Shown here: one piece after another, positions 26,716 to 35,720 of the stretch
How positions within the stretch are numbered: position 1 is the first letter of the stretch
How the letters are laid out: every line of letters begins with the position of its first letter
Assembly: GCA_026003195.1 (NCBI GenBank)
Contig: BPGU01000001.1
Span: 1,225,398 to 1,289,397 of the forward strand
Direction of reading: 5' to 3'
Source of the DNA: Armatimonadota bacterium
GTDB lineage: Bacteria > Armatimonadota > HRBIN16
DNA: 64,000 nucleotides
Program-made: the position numbers and the translations under genes
The notes under the pieces: generated by a model
Databases searched by the model: none
What the model was told of the DNA's origin: nothing
What the model saw: only the letters and a program-made list of their open reading frames with translations

Positions 26716-29598
26716 CTACCCTACCTTCACCGTCACCAAACCAAAGGCAGGTATCTGCACACTGAGCACGTCGCCGTTCATGCGGGCGGTATTTGTCGTC
26801 AACGGCTGTTCCAGAATGTCCGTCTCCACCGCCGGTGAGTTCGGTCGTGCCAGCACGCTGCTGAGCCGAACCTCTGCGGTCGTCGCCTTGCCTTCCACCT
26901 CATACAGACGCAAGATGAGCGCGTCTGAGTCTTCTGCCTTCTTCATCCCGCTCAGCATCACGTTAGGCGTTAGCACTTCCGCGAACGCCTGCGAGAGGGG
27001 CAAATCGCCCTCATGCACGTCGGTGCTCACCACGTTGAAGGGCTGGTTGAAGTCGTAGCCTGCACGGGCAGAGTGCGCGGGCGTCCACCCTTCGCCAAAC
27101 GGAATCAGCGCAAAGCGGAAGGTATGGCGACCCAGTTCTGGCAACGGGTCCGGGTCGTAGGAACTGCGCAGCAACGTCATCCCTAGCGTGTTGTCGCAGA
27201 CGCTATGCGCATACACACGATCGTTCACCAGCACCGCGCCCGCCGGTTTGCCCGTCTCAGAGTGCACTCCCGACAGGTCCACCCACTTCTGCGCGGGCAT
27301 ATCCATCGGATACATGGCGATACCTGTTCCGCCCACATGCTTGAAGGTCTCTGAAGGCTGCGCGTAGCCAATGGTGGAACGCTCCACCCAACCATTGGGG
27401 CACTCCATCCGACACTTCGGCTCGTCTATCGCCAGCGGGAACTGCACGCGCAGTGTGGGCACACCTTTCTCTGGCGCACCGCGTTCCAGCCAGTCCACAT
27501 CCAGCGTGAAATCCACGCGCGGCACGCCTGCCGTGAGACTGATAGTCAGCGTCAACCGGCTATCGTTGAACCGATGGTGTGCCTGCACGCTGGCAAGATA
27601 AGGACCGTTGTGCGGGAAGGTCAGGGTGGCCCCTTCTGTAAAGGGGAGATATTCCTTGATTTGCCCCAGCACCCAGGCAGTCATTCCATGCGGCGCCTCG
27701 AGAATGTATTCCAGCAACCCGATACGCTCGCCTGGAGGCACCATCTCCAGCCCCGTGCGCTTATCGACCAGGCTGACAATCGCACCGGATTGCTGTTCCA
27801 CCGTCACACGCAGAAACTCGTTTTCAATCGTGCCCATACCGTCGCTACTGCAGCCTGCGCCATCGGCAGCTGTCACCGAACGGTGTATGCTGTAGGTACG
27901 ATAGCCCAGCGGAGGCAATTCGTGGGCAGGAAACGCCAGTTCGATGAAACGGTGCTGCCAGTAGTCTCCACGCCCCAGAACCTGCGCCCGGAAGACGTTG
28001 CCCCTATCGTCGCGTACAGCCACGTACGGCGTCTCGATGTCACGGTCCCAGATGCGGGCGGTGACCACCTCGCTGCGCACCCACGGCGAGGGATTGAACA
28101 CCACGAACGGGTCACAACCGATACCGCCCGCGCCATATCGGCTGAGCACGCCGTCTGCGGGAAGGTCGCCCTGCCCTGCGCCCAAGCCTTCGCCGTGATT
28201 CTGCACAGGAGATACTTCGGCGGGCGACACTGCCTTCGTGTTCACCTTTGCGGCGATAGCACGCAGGCTGCGCGTTTTCATCATGGAGGTGTGCGCGATA
28301 ATTTCCTGGAATAGCCCTTGCGCATACTCGTAGGTGGCGTGTACTCCCGAACCGGGCAAGATGTCGTGGAACTGGTTAAACATGGCATGGCGCCATGCTG
28401 TGTGGAGCTGGTCCGTAGGATACGCCAAACCGGAGATACCTTTCGCCAGAAGAGCACAGATTTCTGCCTCCACCAGTGTATTCTCGCTGCGCCGGTTGGC
28501 GTACTTGATGTTGCTTTGCGAAGAGTAACAGCCCTCAAACACGAAGTTGAGTTCACTGTCAATGACGGGCAGGTCTTTCGCCTCGCGCTCGGCGATGCGG
28601 AAGAACTCATGGTAGGTGCTGAACCGGATTTTGGGGAAAACGGGCCACTCCATCATCTCGTGCGCCAGCTGCAGGTCGCGCCGGGTGGGTCCACCCCCGT
28701 GGTCACCCACGCCGTACACGAACAGCATATCCTTTAAGCCCGTCTGCCGCTCAAATTCCACCACATGTCGTGCGATATGCGGCGTGATAGGTCCCAGATA
28801 CCACTCGCGGTGGTCGTCAAACGCCAGCACCCGAGAGCCATCTCGCCCCTGCCACCAGAACAGGAACGGTCCCTTGCCCGTGCGGCAGAAGTAGTAGTAG
28901 CGAATACCGGCACGGGCGAGAATGCCTGGTACGGTGTGCGCATGTCCAAAGGTGTCGGGTTCGTAATCCAGCTGCACCGCATCATACGGTAGCCCGAACT
29001 CCTTCTGGAAGAATCGCTTCGTATACAACAGATGGCGACACAAGATTTCCCCCGACGCCATGTTCTTATCGGCTTCCACCCAATGGCTCGCGGTGACCTC
29101 CCACCTGCCGGAGCGCACATGCTCTTGTACATTCTGCCACAGCTCGGGCAGATAGTCTTTGAGCAGCTGATAGGTGGACGCCTGGTCTTGTGAGAAGCGA
29201 AACTGGGGAAACTCCTGCATCAATCTATCTACTGTGGAGAAGGTATCGTTGGCAGTGGCCACTGTCTCCGCCCAGTTCCACATCCAGTTCATATCGATAT
29301 GGGCGTGCCCTACGCAGTGGATGGTATACTCTTTGGCAGTGGGTGCGATGGGACTGAGAACCGCCTCCGCCTCTTTCACCGCCTCCGCAACCGGCTTGCC
29401 TTCAGAGACCGCCTGTGCAAAGCCCTGCGCGGCGTGCAGAATCAGCCCCTCCCACTCCGCCTGTTGGGATGGGTTTACCTGCGCCAGCTGCCTGGCGAAA
29501 TCTATCTGTGCCCGAAGTCTTTCCACCCACTTGCGCGTTTCTCTGTCAGTATGAAGCAGAGATTGCCATACGGCATCCAGGTGCTCGTCCAGTGTCAT
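26716..29598 (-). CDS. Alpha-mannosidase, glycoside hydrolase family 38
   Basis: 960 aa, near the usual bacterial length. The ATG has a G-rich ribosome site. The catalytic domain has HCVGHAHIDMNWMWNWAET (zinc-binding His and Asp), then LDYEPDTFGHAHTVP, whose Asp is the expected nucleophile, and later YGVGDHGGGPTRRD with the third zinc His region. A central helical segment and C-terminal beta domains (IENEFLRVTVE onwards) complete the GH38 layout. No signal peptide, so it probably acts on imported oligosaccharides. It diverges from the GH51 gene; a palindrome between them may control both. Confidence 0.9.
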   Translation of the reverse strand: MTLDEHLDAVWQSLLHTDRETRKWVERLRAQIDFARQLAQVNPSQQAEWEGLILHAAQGFAQAVSEGKPVAEAVKEAEAVLSPIAPTAKEYTIHCVGHAHIDMNWMWNWAETVATANDTFSTVDRLMQEFPQFRFSQDQASTYQLLKDYLPELWQNVQEHVRSGRWEVTASHWVEADKNMASGEILCRHLLYTKRFFQKEFGLPYDAVQLDYEPDTFGHAHTVPGILARAGIRYYYFCRTGKGPFLFWWQGRDGSRVLAFDDHREWYLGPITPHIARHVVEFERQTGLKDMLFVYGVGDHGGGPTRRDLQLAHEMMEWPVFPKIRFSTYHEFFRIAEREAKDLPVIDSELNFVFEGCYSSQSNIKYANRRSENTLVEAEICALLAKGISGLAYPTDQLHTAWRHAMFNQFHDILPGSGVHATYEYAQGLFQEIIAHTSMMKTRSLRAIAAKVNTKAVSPAEVSPVQNHGEGLGAGQGDLPADGVLSRYGAGGIGCDPFVVFNPSPWVRSEVVTARIWDRDIETPYVAVRDDRGNVFRAQVLGRGDYWQHRFIELAFPAHELPPLGYRTYSIHRSVTAADGAGCSSDGMGTIENEFLRVTVEQQSGAIVSLVDKRTGLEMVPPGERIGLLEYILEAPHGMTAWVLGQIKEYLPFTEGATLTFPHNGPYLASVQAHHRFNDSRLTLTISLTAGVPRVDFTLDVDWLERGAPEKGVPTLRVQFPLAIDEPKCRMECPNGWVERSTIGYAQPSETFKHVGGTGIAMYPMDMPAQKWVDLSGVHSETGKPAGAVLVNDRVYAHSVCDNTLGMTLLRSSYDPDPLPELGRHTFRFALIPFGEGWTPAHSARAGYDFNQPFNVVSTDVHEGDLPLSQAFAEVLTPNVMLSGMKKAEDSDALILRLYEVEGKATTAEVRLSSVLARPNSPAVETDILEQPLTTNTARMNGDVLSVQIPAFGLVTVKVG

Positions 29599-29695
29599 TC
29601 TTCCCCCTCCTCAGCGCGCGTTTATTTGTTTAGGGTAATCTTTCGATAGGCACAGCGTAATTGCCTGCTTTCATGAGCCAATCTTCCGATATGTT

Positions 29696-29714
29696 GTGCA
29701 AAACGCCCTTGCAC
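29696..29714. promoter_or_regulatory. Inverted repeat between GH38 and GH51 genes
   Basis: GTGCAA and TTGCAC flank AACGCCC. Half-sites of this TGCAA/TTGCA kind are frequent in LacI-family operators of sugar genes. It lies in the divergent 189-bp intergenic space, 74 bp before the GH51 start and 98 bp from the GH38 start. No LacI regulator gene is present in the window. Confidence 0.45.
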
Positions 29715-29787
29715 GCCGCGGCGAAGAACAGGAATCCCTATCCCGACAACGAAGTACTTTCCCAAACACATCGTACGGGAGCGAAAT

Positions 29788-31326
29788 ATGTCGGTGCAAC
29801 AGGTGGCTGTGTTACTCAACGAGCCAATAGGCACTATCAGCCCTTACCTGCACGGTGAGTTTGCCGAACATCTGGGCGAGTGCATCTATCCCGGCATCTG
29901 GGTGGGGGAAGATTCTCCCATCCCCAACATCGGCGGGATTCGTAAGGACGTGGTGGACGCGCTGCGCTCTCTGCAGATACCGGTGCTGCGCTGGCCCGGA
30001 GGCTGCTTCGCCGACGCCTACCACTGGCGCGATGGTATCGGGCCGCGCGAGAAGCGTCCCTTGCGCATCAACTACCAATGGGGTATGGCACCGGAGCCAA
30101 ACCATTTCGGCACGCACGAGTTTATCACTTTCTGTCGCCTCATCGGTGCGGAGCCATACATCGTGGGCAACGTAGGCTCGGGCACTCCCGCCGAACTGCG
30201 CGACTGGGTAGAGTACTGCAACTTCGCGGGCAACTCGGCACTGGCAAACGAGCGCCGTGCCAACGGCGCGGAGGAACCCTTCCGCGTGCGCTTCTGGGGC
30301 GTGGGCAACGAAAACTGGGGCTGTGGCGGCAACATGCATCCCGAATACTATGCGGAACTCTTCTGCCGATACCGCACCTTCCTGTTCAACTACTCCGATA
30401 CGCCCATACACGCCATCGCCTGCGGTGCAGCAGGCAACGACTGGGACTGGACGTGGAAGTTCCTGAACAGCTTGCGGCGCAAAGGCTGGAGCCGACGCCA
30501 TCTGGTGCAATCGCTCGCCGCGCATTACTACTGCGGAACCGCCGGAACCGCCACCGAATACACCACCGAACAATGGACGGAACTGCTCTGCAAGGCGAAA
30601 GCGATAGAGGGTATCCTGACGGGACACCGCACGGTGATGGACGAACTGGACCCCGAACAGAAGATAAGCCTCATTATCGACGAGTGGGGCGCATGGCACC
30701 CGGTGGAGCCGGGCAAACCGGGCTCAGGATTGTACCAGCAGAACACGATTCGCGATGCGCTGGTTGCTGCGCTCACGCTGGACATCTTCCACCGCCATTG
30801 CCATCAGATTTTCATGGGCAACATCGCGCAGCTGGTGAACGTGCTTCAGTCACTGTTGCTGGTGCAGGAGGATAAATGCCTCAAGACGCCTACCTACTAC
30901 GTCTGGCAGATGTACGCACCACACAAAGGAGCGCAAGCGGTACGATTCGAAACACTGGCGGACACGTTGTCAGACGGCGGTGCAGTGCGCGACTTCTGCC
31001 GACAGCAGTACCTGCAAAAGGAGCCTTTTAGCCTGCAAATCATAGAGGGTTCCGCCTCGGTGAGAGAGAACACGCTCTGTGTCACCCTGTGCAATACCCA
31101 TCCCGAACAGCCGACGGAACTGGAGGTGCAGGTACTGGGCGGAACGGTGTCGCAAGCAGAGGCGGTCTTCCTCTCCGCCGACGATATCCACGCCCATAAC
31201 ACCTTTGAGAACCCTGACCGGGTGAAACCATCTGAGCCACGGGCAGTGCGTATCGAGGGCAACCACCTGCGCCTCACCGCACCAGCAGCGTCGGTGATAC
31301 GCATCATGGGCAAACTGTCATCGTAA
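29788..31326 (+). CDS. Alpha-L-arabinofuranosidase, glycoside hydrolase family 51
   Basis: 512 aa, the typical intracellular length without signal peptide. The catalytic barrel shows LRWPGGCFADAYHWRDGIGP, WGVGNENWGCGGNMHPEYYA (acid/base Glu in GNEN) and IIDEWGAWH (nucleophile Glu). The C-terminal jelly-roll begins around residue 390. It removes terminal arabinofuranosyl groups from oligosaccharides. The Gfo/Idh gene follows 15 bp after its stop, so both are probably co-transcribed. Confidence 0.93.
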   Translation: MSVQQVAVLLNEPIGTISPYLHGEFAEHLGECIYPGIWVGEDSPIPNIGGIRKDVVDALRSLQIPVLRWPGGCFADAYHWRDGIGPREKRPLRINYQWGMAPEPNHFGTHEFITFCRLIGAEPYIVGNVGSGTPAELRDWVEYCNFAGNSALANERRANGAEEPFRVRFWGVGNENWGCGGNMHPEYYAELFCRYRTFLFNYSDTPIHAIACGAAGNDWDWTWKFLNSLRRKGWSRRHLVQSLAAHYYCGTAGTATEYTTEQWTELLCKAKAIEGILTGHRTVMDELDPEQKISLIIDEWGAWHPVEPGKPGSGLYQQNTIRDALVAALTLDIFHRHCHQIFMGNIAQLVNVLQSLLLVQEDKCLKTPTYYVWQMYAPHKGAQAVRFETLADTLSDGGAVRDFCRQQYLQKEPFSLQIIEGSASVRENTLCVTLCNTHPEQPTELEVQVLGGTVSQAEAVFLSADDIHAHNTFENPDRVKPSEPRAVRIEGNHLRLTAPAASVIRIMGKLSS

Positions 31327-31340
31327 GGAGGCGATGCGCA

Positions 31341-32642
31341 ATGGAGAAGACCACACGCCGGGAGTTCATCAAACGAAGCGCCCAGTATGGCATGAGCCTG
31401 TGGCTGGTGGCGCACAGCTGGAATCCCACCTACGCCCAGAACGAAAAGCTAAACATCGGCATCATCGCGTGCGGAGGGCGCGGCTGGGGCAACATCGACG
31501 GCGTCTCCACCGAGAACATCGTGGCGATTTGTGACGTGGACGAGAATCCGCTGGGCGAGGCGGCAAAGCGGTTCCCCCGCGCCTATAAGTACGTGGACTT
31601 CCGCCAGATGCTGGACGAGCGACACCACGAGATCGACGCGGTGGTCATCAGCACACCCGACCACACGCACGCCGTCGCCGCGATGGCTGCGATGCAGCTG
31701 GGCAAGCATGTGTATTGCGAGAAACCGCTGACCCACTCTGTGTACGAAGCACGTAAGCTGGCAGAGGCGGCGAAACGCTACAAGGTGGTCACCCAAATGG
31801 GCAACAACGGACACGCCAGCGATGGCTTACGTCGCTCGGTGGAAATCCTCCGGTCGGGAGCGATAGGCGCCATCCGTGAGGTGCACTCCAGCACCGACCG
31901 CCCTATCTGGCCTCAGGGTATCGACCGCCCCACCGACACACCGCCTGTGCCACGCACCCTGCACTGGGACCTGTGGCTCGGTCCTGCACCGGAGCGTCCG
32001 TATCATCCGGCATACCACCCCTTCAACTGGCGTGGCTGGTGGGATTTCGGCACAGGCGCGCTGGGCGACATGGGCTGTCATATCCTCGATACAGCCTTCT
32101 GGGCACTGGACCTGGGCGCACCCATTAGCGTAGAAGCAGAGGGCGAACCGCACCACCGCGAAACAGGTCCCAAATGGAGCATCATCCGCTACGAGTTCCC
32201 TGCTCGCAGAGGGATGCCGCCCGTCACCCTTTACTGGTACGATGGAGGCAAACTGCCCCCGAAGGAGCTCGCGCCGGAGATCGATATCCAGCCCAACGGC
32301 ACGTTGTTCATCGGCGAGAAAGGCAGGGCGTGGGTGCCACACGGTGGCGAGCCGGTACTGCTACCGCGCGAGAAGTTCGAAGGATACCAGCCTCCCGAGC
32401 CAACACTCCCACGCGCTCCAAGGGGACATCATCAGGAATGGATTGACGCCTGCAAAGGGCGCGGGAAGGCGATGAGCGATTTCGAGTACGCCGCCAGGCT
32501 AACCGAAATGGTGCTGCTGGGCAATGTCGCTTTCCGCACCGGGCACAAGATAAACTATGATGCCCGACGCATGAAGATCACCAACTGCGCGGAAGCGGAG
32601 AAGTACATCCGCCGCGAATACCGCAAGGGGTGGTCGCTGTAA
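31341..32642 (+). CDS. Gfo/Idh/MocA-family oxidoreductase with Tat-like signal
   Basis: 433 aa. TTRREFIKRSAQ at the N terminus is a twin-arginine motif, followed by a mildly hydrophobic stretch, so export by Tat in folded form with its cofactor is likely. The Rossmann region GIIACGGRGWGNIDG, ICDVDENPLG and the conserved STPDHTHAVAAMAAMQLGKH and EKPLTHSVYEA motifs are classic for the family. A C-terminal substrate domain holds WWDFGTGALGDMGCHILD. It oxidises or rearranges a sugar with NAD(P). It is downstream of GH51 in the same operon; substrate unknown. Confidence 0.9.
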   Translation: MEKTTRREFIKRSAQYGMSLWLVAHSWNPTYAQNEKLNIGIIACGGRGWGNIDGVSTENIVAICDVDENPLGEAAKRFPRAYKYVDFRQMLDERHHEIDAVVISTPDHTHAVAAMAAMQLGKHVYCEKPLTHSVYEARKLAEAAKRYKVVTQMGNNGHASDGLRRSVEILRSGAIGAIREVHSSTDRPIWPQGIDRPTDTPPVPRTLHWDLWLGPAPERPYHPAYHPFNWRGWWDFGTGALGDMGCHILDTAFWALDLGAPISVEAEGEPHHRETGPKWSIIRYEFPARRGMPPVTLYWYDGGKLPPKELAPEIDIQPNGTLFIGEKGRAWVPHGGEPVLLPREKFEGYQPPEPTLPRAPRGHHQEWIDACKGRGKAMSDFEYAARLTEMVLLGNVAFRTGHKINYDARRMKITNCAEAEKYIRREYRKGWSL

Positions 32643-32969
32643 CATCACGTCGCATACCACCAGCCGATGGTCGGAGTGACGGACGGGGCGCAGGTTGGGG
32701 CTGAGCCGTATCTGGTCAGTGCGATGAAAGGCAAATGGATTGGTGATGGTGTTTCCCTAACCTGTGCCCGCCCGACGGAAGCTATCATTGACTCGCCACT
32801 CAAGCATTCGAAAGGTGGCAGAAAAAAATCTGCGACTTTCGCAAACAAAACCGTGTCTCTACTCGGGGTTGCAGTAGGCTGTCAGGCGAGGGGGGTGTGT
32901 GATGGCACAAGACGATTCCTACCTCCAAAACGGGGTACACTCTTCCCCACAACCTACCGCGCCTTCGGA
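32643..32969. other. Gene-free stretch of about 330 bp
   Basis: I see no convincing gene here. An open frame from 32667 on the plus strand is Cys/Arg-rich and unlike the neighbours, so it was not accepted. A short A-rich hairpin (GCAGA/TCTGC, 32818-32833) is the only structure noted. The stretch leads into the truncated DUF418 remnant. Confidence 0.4.
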
Positions 32970-33544
32970 GCGAATATATACTGCTACTGCCGAACGTTCT
33001 CACCATGTTCTGGCTGGGGATGTATGCAGCGCAGAAGCAGATTCTCCAGAACATCAAAGACAACCCCTCCAAATGGAGTAGGGTTGCTGTGGTCTGTCTT
33101 GCTATTGGTCTTCCCGCCAGCCTGCTATACGCACAGCAATTGCTTCACTCCTCGCAGAATCTGCAACTGGTTCCTTTTCTTACAGCGATGTGGTTGTACC
33201 TGCTCGGTGGTCCGGCGTTGGGCGTCGCCTACATTATCGTGCTGAGTTTACTGCTACGCGGAGAAAGCGTACAGGCACGCTGGAGCTGGCTTGCTGCAGT
33301 GGGGCGTATGGCGCTGACCAATTACCTGCTACAGTCGGTTGTGTGCACATTGCTATTCTACAACTATGGCTTAGGGCTGTACGGCAAGGTGGGGGTTACT
33401 TCGGGTTTCGTCCTGTCCTGTCTGATTTTCGCAGCACAATCAGTGTTGAGCGTATGGTGGCTACGCAGGTATCGCTTTGGACCGGTAGAGTGGCTGTGGC
33501 GTTCAGCGACTTATGGGCAGAGACAACCAGTGCGCGTGGATTAA
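32970..33544 (+). pseudogene. DUF418-family membrane protein, C-terminal remnant
   Basis: From about 32970 the frame reads YILLLPNVLTMFWLGMYAA and continues to 33544 with several membrane helices and MALTNYLLQSVVCTLLFYNY, the core of the DUF418 domain. An internal ATG at 33005 would give 179 aa, while the family is usually about 400 aa with an N-terminal membrane half. That half is absent, and the frame is closed by a stop at 32900. Either a degraded gene or a small stand-alone DUF418 protein. Confidence 0.6.
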
Positions 33545-33659
33545 CAAACAGAGAAGCGGTATGACAGTGGACAGATTGATGCACATCCTTCTGCTCTTCT
33601 GAAGAACAGGGCAAAACGAGATGTTTTGCTTGTGCTTCATACGACAAGAAAAAACGATA

Positions 33660-33722
33660 CCCTGCCAGTCTGCGCGAAGCGAAGAACCTCGAAGATGCTT
33701 CACTGCGTTCAGCATGACAGGG
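33660..33722. repeat. Palindromic intergenic repeat (HAERSEAS-type)
   Basis: CGAAGCGAAGAACCTCGAAG on one side and GCTTCACTGCGTTCAGCATG on the other form an imperfect palindrome. On the minus strand it translates as CHAERSEASSRFF, the telltale product of a repeat found between genes in many bacterial phyla. It sits in the 210-bp gap after the DUF418 remnant. Confidence 0.6.
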
Positions 33723-33754
33723 AGAACACAACGCCTAACTGGATCCTCGCCAAA

Positions 33755-33916
33755 CTACCCGGATCTGCCTCCTTCAGCACTTGTCTCGGTTTCTCGGCGC
33801 TCCGTCTTCCCTACCTCGCTTTCAGGCTGCTTCTCCTCCCCTTCAAAGGTATACAGGTACATCCAGCGTCCGTCGGGCTTGACGATTTTCTGCTTCTTCA
33901 TGCGAAAACGCTTCAT
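33755..33916 (-). CDS. Small basic protein, 53 aa, coupled to the ROK kinase
   Basis: The ATG at 33916 overlaps the ROK stop (ATGA). The product begins MKRFRMKKQKIVKPDGRWMY, continues LYTFEGEEKQP and ends in a Glu/Thr/Arg-rich tail. The N terminus is highly basic and the PDGRW segment followed by a beta-strand-like LYTF looks like a real conserved core rather than a chance frame. No family name is certain. Its tight coupling to the kinase makes co-expression likely; it may be a small nucleic-acid-binding or accessory protein. Confidence 0.6.
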   Translation of the reverse strand: MKRFRMKKQKIVKPDGRWMYLYTFEGEEKQPESEVGKTERRETETSAEGGRSG

Positions 33917-34758
33917 TCTACCTTATGCCCCCGTTTCGCCAGTACGATAGCGCCGTACACTCCTGCGCGATGCCCCAGCTCCGCCGGTTTCACAGGCGGT
34001 GGAGGTACAATCTTCAGCATTTGCGCCAGCTTTTCGCGCAGGGGAACGAACAGCGTATCGCCCCGCTGAATCATGCCTCCCGCCAGCACAAACACCTCCG
34101 GGCACACCAGCGTGGTCACATTCACGATTCCCCAGGCGAGGTATCCCGCTATCTCCGCCCAGAAGGCGGGGTCATCGATGTCCTCTGGCTCCTTGCCCGT
34201 GCGTGCCTCTATCGCTGTCGCCGAGGCGTAAGCCTCCAGACAACCCCGCGCCCCACAGCCGCACAGGGGTCCCTCCGGGTTCAGCACCTGATGGCCGCCC
34301 TCTACGTCCAGCTTGCCGTGATAGATGTGTCCATCCATCACCACGAAGTAGCCGATGCCTGTACCCAGAGTGAAACCGGCAACAATGCGATATTCCTTCC
34401 CGGCGCCCAGCACCGCCTCAGCCAGTCCGGCAACGTTGGCATCGTTGTCCACATACACCGGGCACCCCAACGCCTCACCCAATTCCGGGTACGAAACGTT
34501 CTTCCAGGGGATGTTGGGCGTCCAGTGGAGAAAGCCCGTGCGCCAGTCTATGGGACCCGGCGTACCGATGCCCAGTCCCTTGGGCTTGTCACCCACCAGA
34601 TCGGTAACCGCCTCCAGCATCTTCGTCCGCGCCTCGGCGTAATCGGGTGGGGTCTCGATATCTCGAGTGACCAGTTCTCCGTCACGGATGGTCCCCACCT
34701 TGATAGACTGCCCACCGATGTCTATACCGACATATCCCTCATACTCAGATAAGTGCAT
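33913..34758 (-). CDS. ROK-family sugar kinase, probable glucokinase
   Basis: 281 aa. The start has GGAGGGGG upstream. Motifs: VGIDIGGQSIKVG (phosphate 1), VDNDANVAGLAEAVLGAG with the catalytic Asp, LGTGIGYFVV, EGGHQV and the zinc-binding CGCGARGCLEAYAS. This set is typical of ROK glucokinases and related hexose or N-acetylhexosamine kinases. It acts in the cytoplasm after the glycosidases of the same region. A palindromic repeat separates it from the PIG-L gene upstream; a small coupled ORF follows. Confidence 0.92.
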   Translation of the reverse strand: MHLSEYEGYVGIDIGGQSIKVGTIRDGELVTRDIETPPDYAEARTKMLEAVTDLVGDKPKGLGIGTPGPIDWRTGFLHWTPNIPWKNVSYPELGEALGCPVYVDNDANVAGLAEAVLGAGKEYRIVAGFTLGTGIGYFVVMDGHIYHGKLDVEGGHQVLNPEGPLCGCGARGCLEAYASATAIEARTGKEPEDIDDPAFWAEIAGYLAWGIVNVTTLVCPEVFVLAGGMIQRGDTLFVPLREKLAQMLKIVPPPPVKPAELGHRAGVYGAIVLAKRGHKVE

Positions 34759-34779
34759 CTACTGCCCCCTCCTTTATGC

Positions 34780-34856
34780 CTCACACAAAGACACAAAGAG
34801 CGCAAAGCCTCCACCTTCTTTTTTCCTCGCTTCGCGTCTCCGTGTCTTTGTGTGAG
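34780..34856. repeat. Long imperfect palindrome of the AAAGACACAAAG type
   Basis: CTCACACAAAGACACAAAG is mirrored by CTTTGTGTGAG and CGTGTC on the right, giving arms of about 26 bp. Such sequences are scattered between genes in many genomes. It lies between the PIG-L stop and ROK start inside a minus-strand operon and may form an mRNA hairpin. Confidence 0.6.
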
Positions 34857-34867
34857 CAGGAATGAAG

Positions 34868-35716
34868 TTACCGCACCTTGGCGATTCGCGCCTGCACGTC
34901 CTGTGCAAAGCGGTCAATGAACCCCTGCACATACTGCCCCACGTCCAGCGAGGGGTCCTGAATCAGCGGCGTCAGGTCCATCGCGTAAATCAGGCTGGTG
35001 GACACATCCACCCCGTGCGACTCGGCGTAGGTGGCGTGTGCCCGCCGTCGCCCCATCGTAGCAAGGTCATAACGCTTACCGCCGCAGATTTGCGAGTCGA
35101 ATACGCCCAGCAGCGATGCCGCCAGGTTCTCGTGTGCCGAAACATCCATCGCCACCTTGTCGCTGTCCGCCATCCAGTCCAGGTCACGCCATACTTCACA
35201 TCCCAGCACCTGCTGGGGTTTCGCATCGTCCGGCAGCTCGCGCAGAGCAGCGATAACACGCAGGGTCACTGCCACGTGCGTGTCGTGCTTGTCCGCCAGG
35301 TTGTGTGTGTACACAATCTGCGGTCGCGTCGCGAGGAACACCTTCTTCAGGTCTTCCTTGACTGCCGGATTGCTTCCATCTTTGGTCGCCGCGCTGGAGT
35401 AGTCGAGGAAAATCTGGGCGGTGTATTCGCCGACTACCGCTGCCTTCTTCTGCTCCTTGCGCCGCACCACCTGCATCATCTCGTCGGTATAGTCCTTATA
35501 GAGGTCATCACGAGGGCTGCCTGCTCCGTTGGTCACGTTGACCCCGCAAAACCACCTGTCTTCTCGCTGGAAGCATTCCAGGATGCCTCGATAAGCCATA
35601 ATCTCCAGGTCATCCTGGTGCGCCCCGACTGCCAAATGGGTGGTACGCGCCAGCGCTTGCTCTACGGGCGTACCGTCCGGTACGAAGATCTCCGCACCCG
35701 GATTGTGCAGTTGCAT
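34868..35716 (-). CDS. PIG-L family deacetylase-like protein
   Basis: 282 aa. The start at 35716 follows GGAGGG. The N-terminal LAVGAHQDDLEIMAYRGI block aligns with the usual metal motif AHPDDE but with Gln for Pro and Leu before Glu; FCGVNVTNGAGSPR and VYTHNLADKHDTHVAVTLRV are the other PIG-L landmarks, including the His-x-x-His pair. It probably removes an acetyl group from an amino sugar. It is four bases downstream of the ROK-like gene and upstream of the glucokinase, consistent with an amino-sugar route. Confidence 0.82.
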   Translation of the reverse strand: MQLHNPGAEIFVPDGTPVEQALARTTHLAVGAHQDDLEIMAYRGILECFQREDRWFCGVNVTNGAGSPRDDLYKDYTDEMMQVVRRKEQKKAAVVGEYTAQIFLDYSSAATKDGSNPAVKEDLKKVFLATRPQIVYTHNLADKHDTHVAVTLRVIAALRELPDDAKPQQVLGCEVWRDLDWMADSDKVAMDVSAHENLAASLLGVFDSQICGGKRYDLATMGRRRAHATYAESHGVDVSTSLIYAMDLTPLIQDPSLDVGQYVQGFIDRFAQDVQARIAKVR

Positions 35717-35720
35717 TGGT

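Noticed and set aside
32667-33245. Plus-strand open frame of 192 codons
   Set aside because: Cys/Arg-rich composition unlike neighbouring genes, no ribosome site, and it overlaps the better-supported DUF418 frame.
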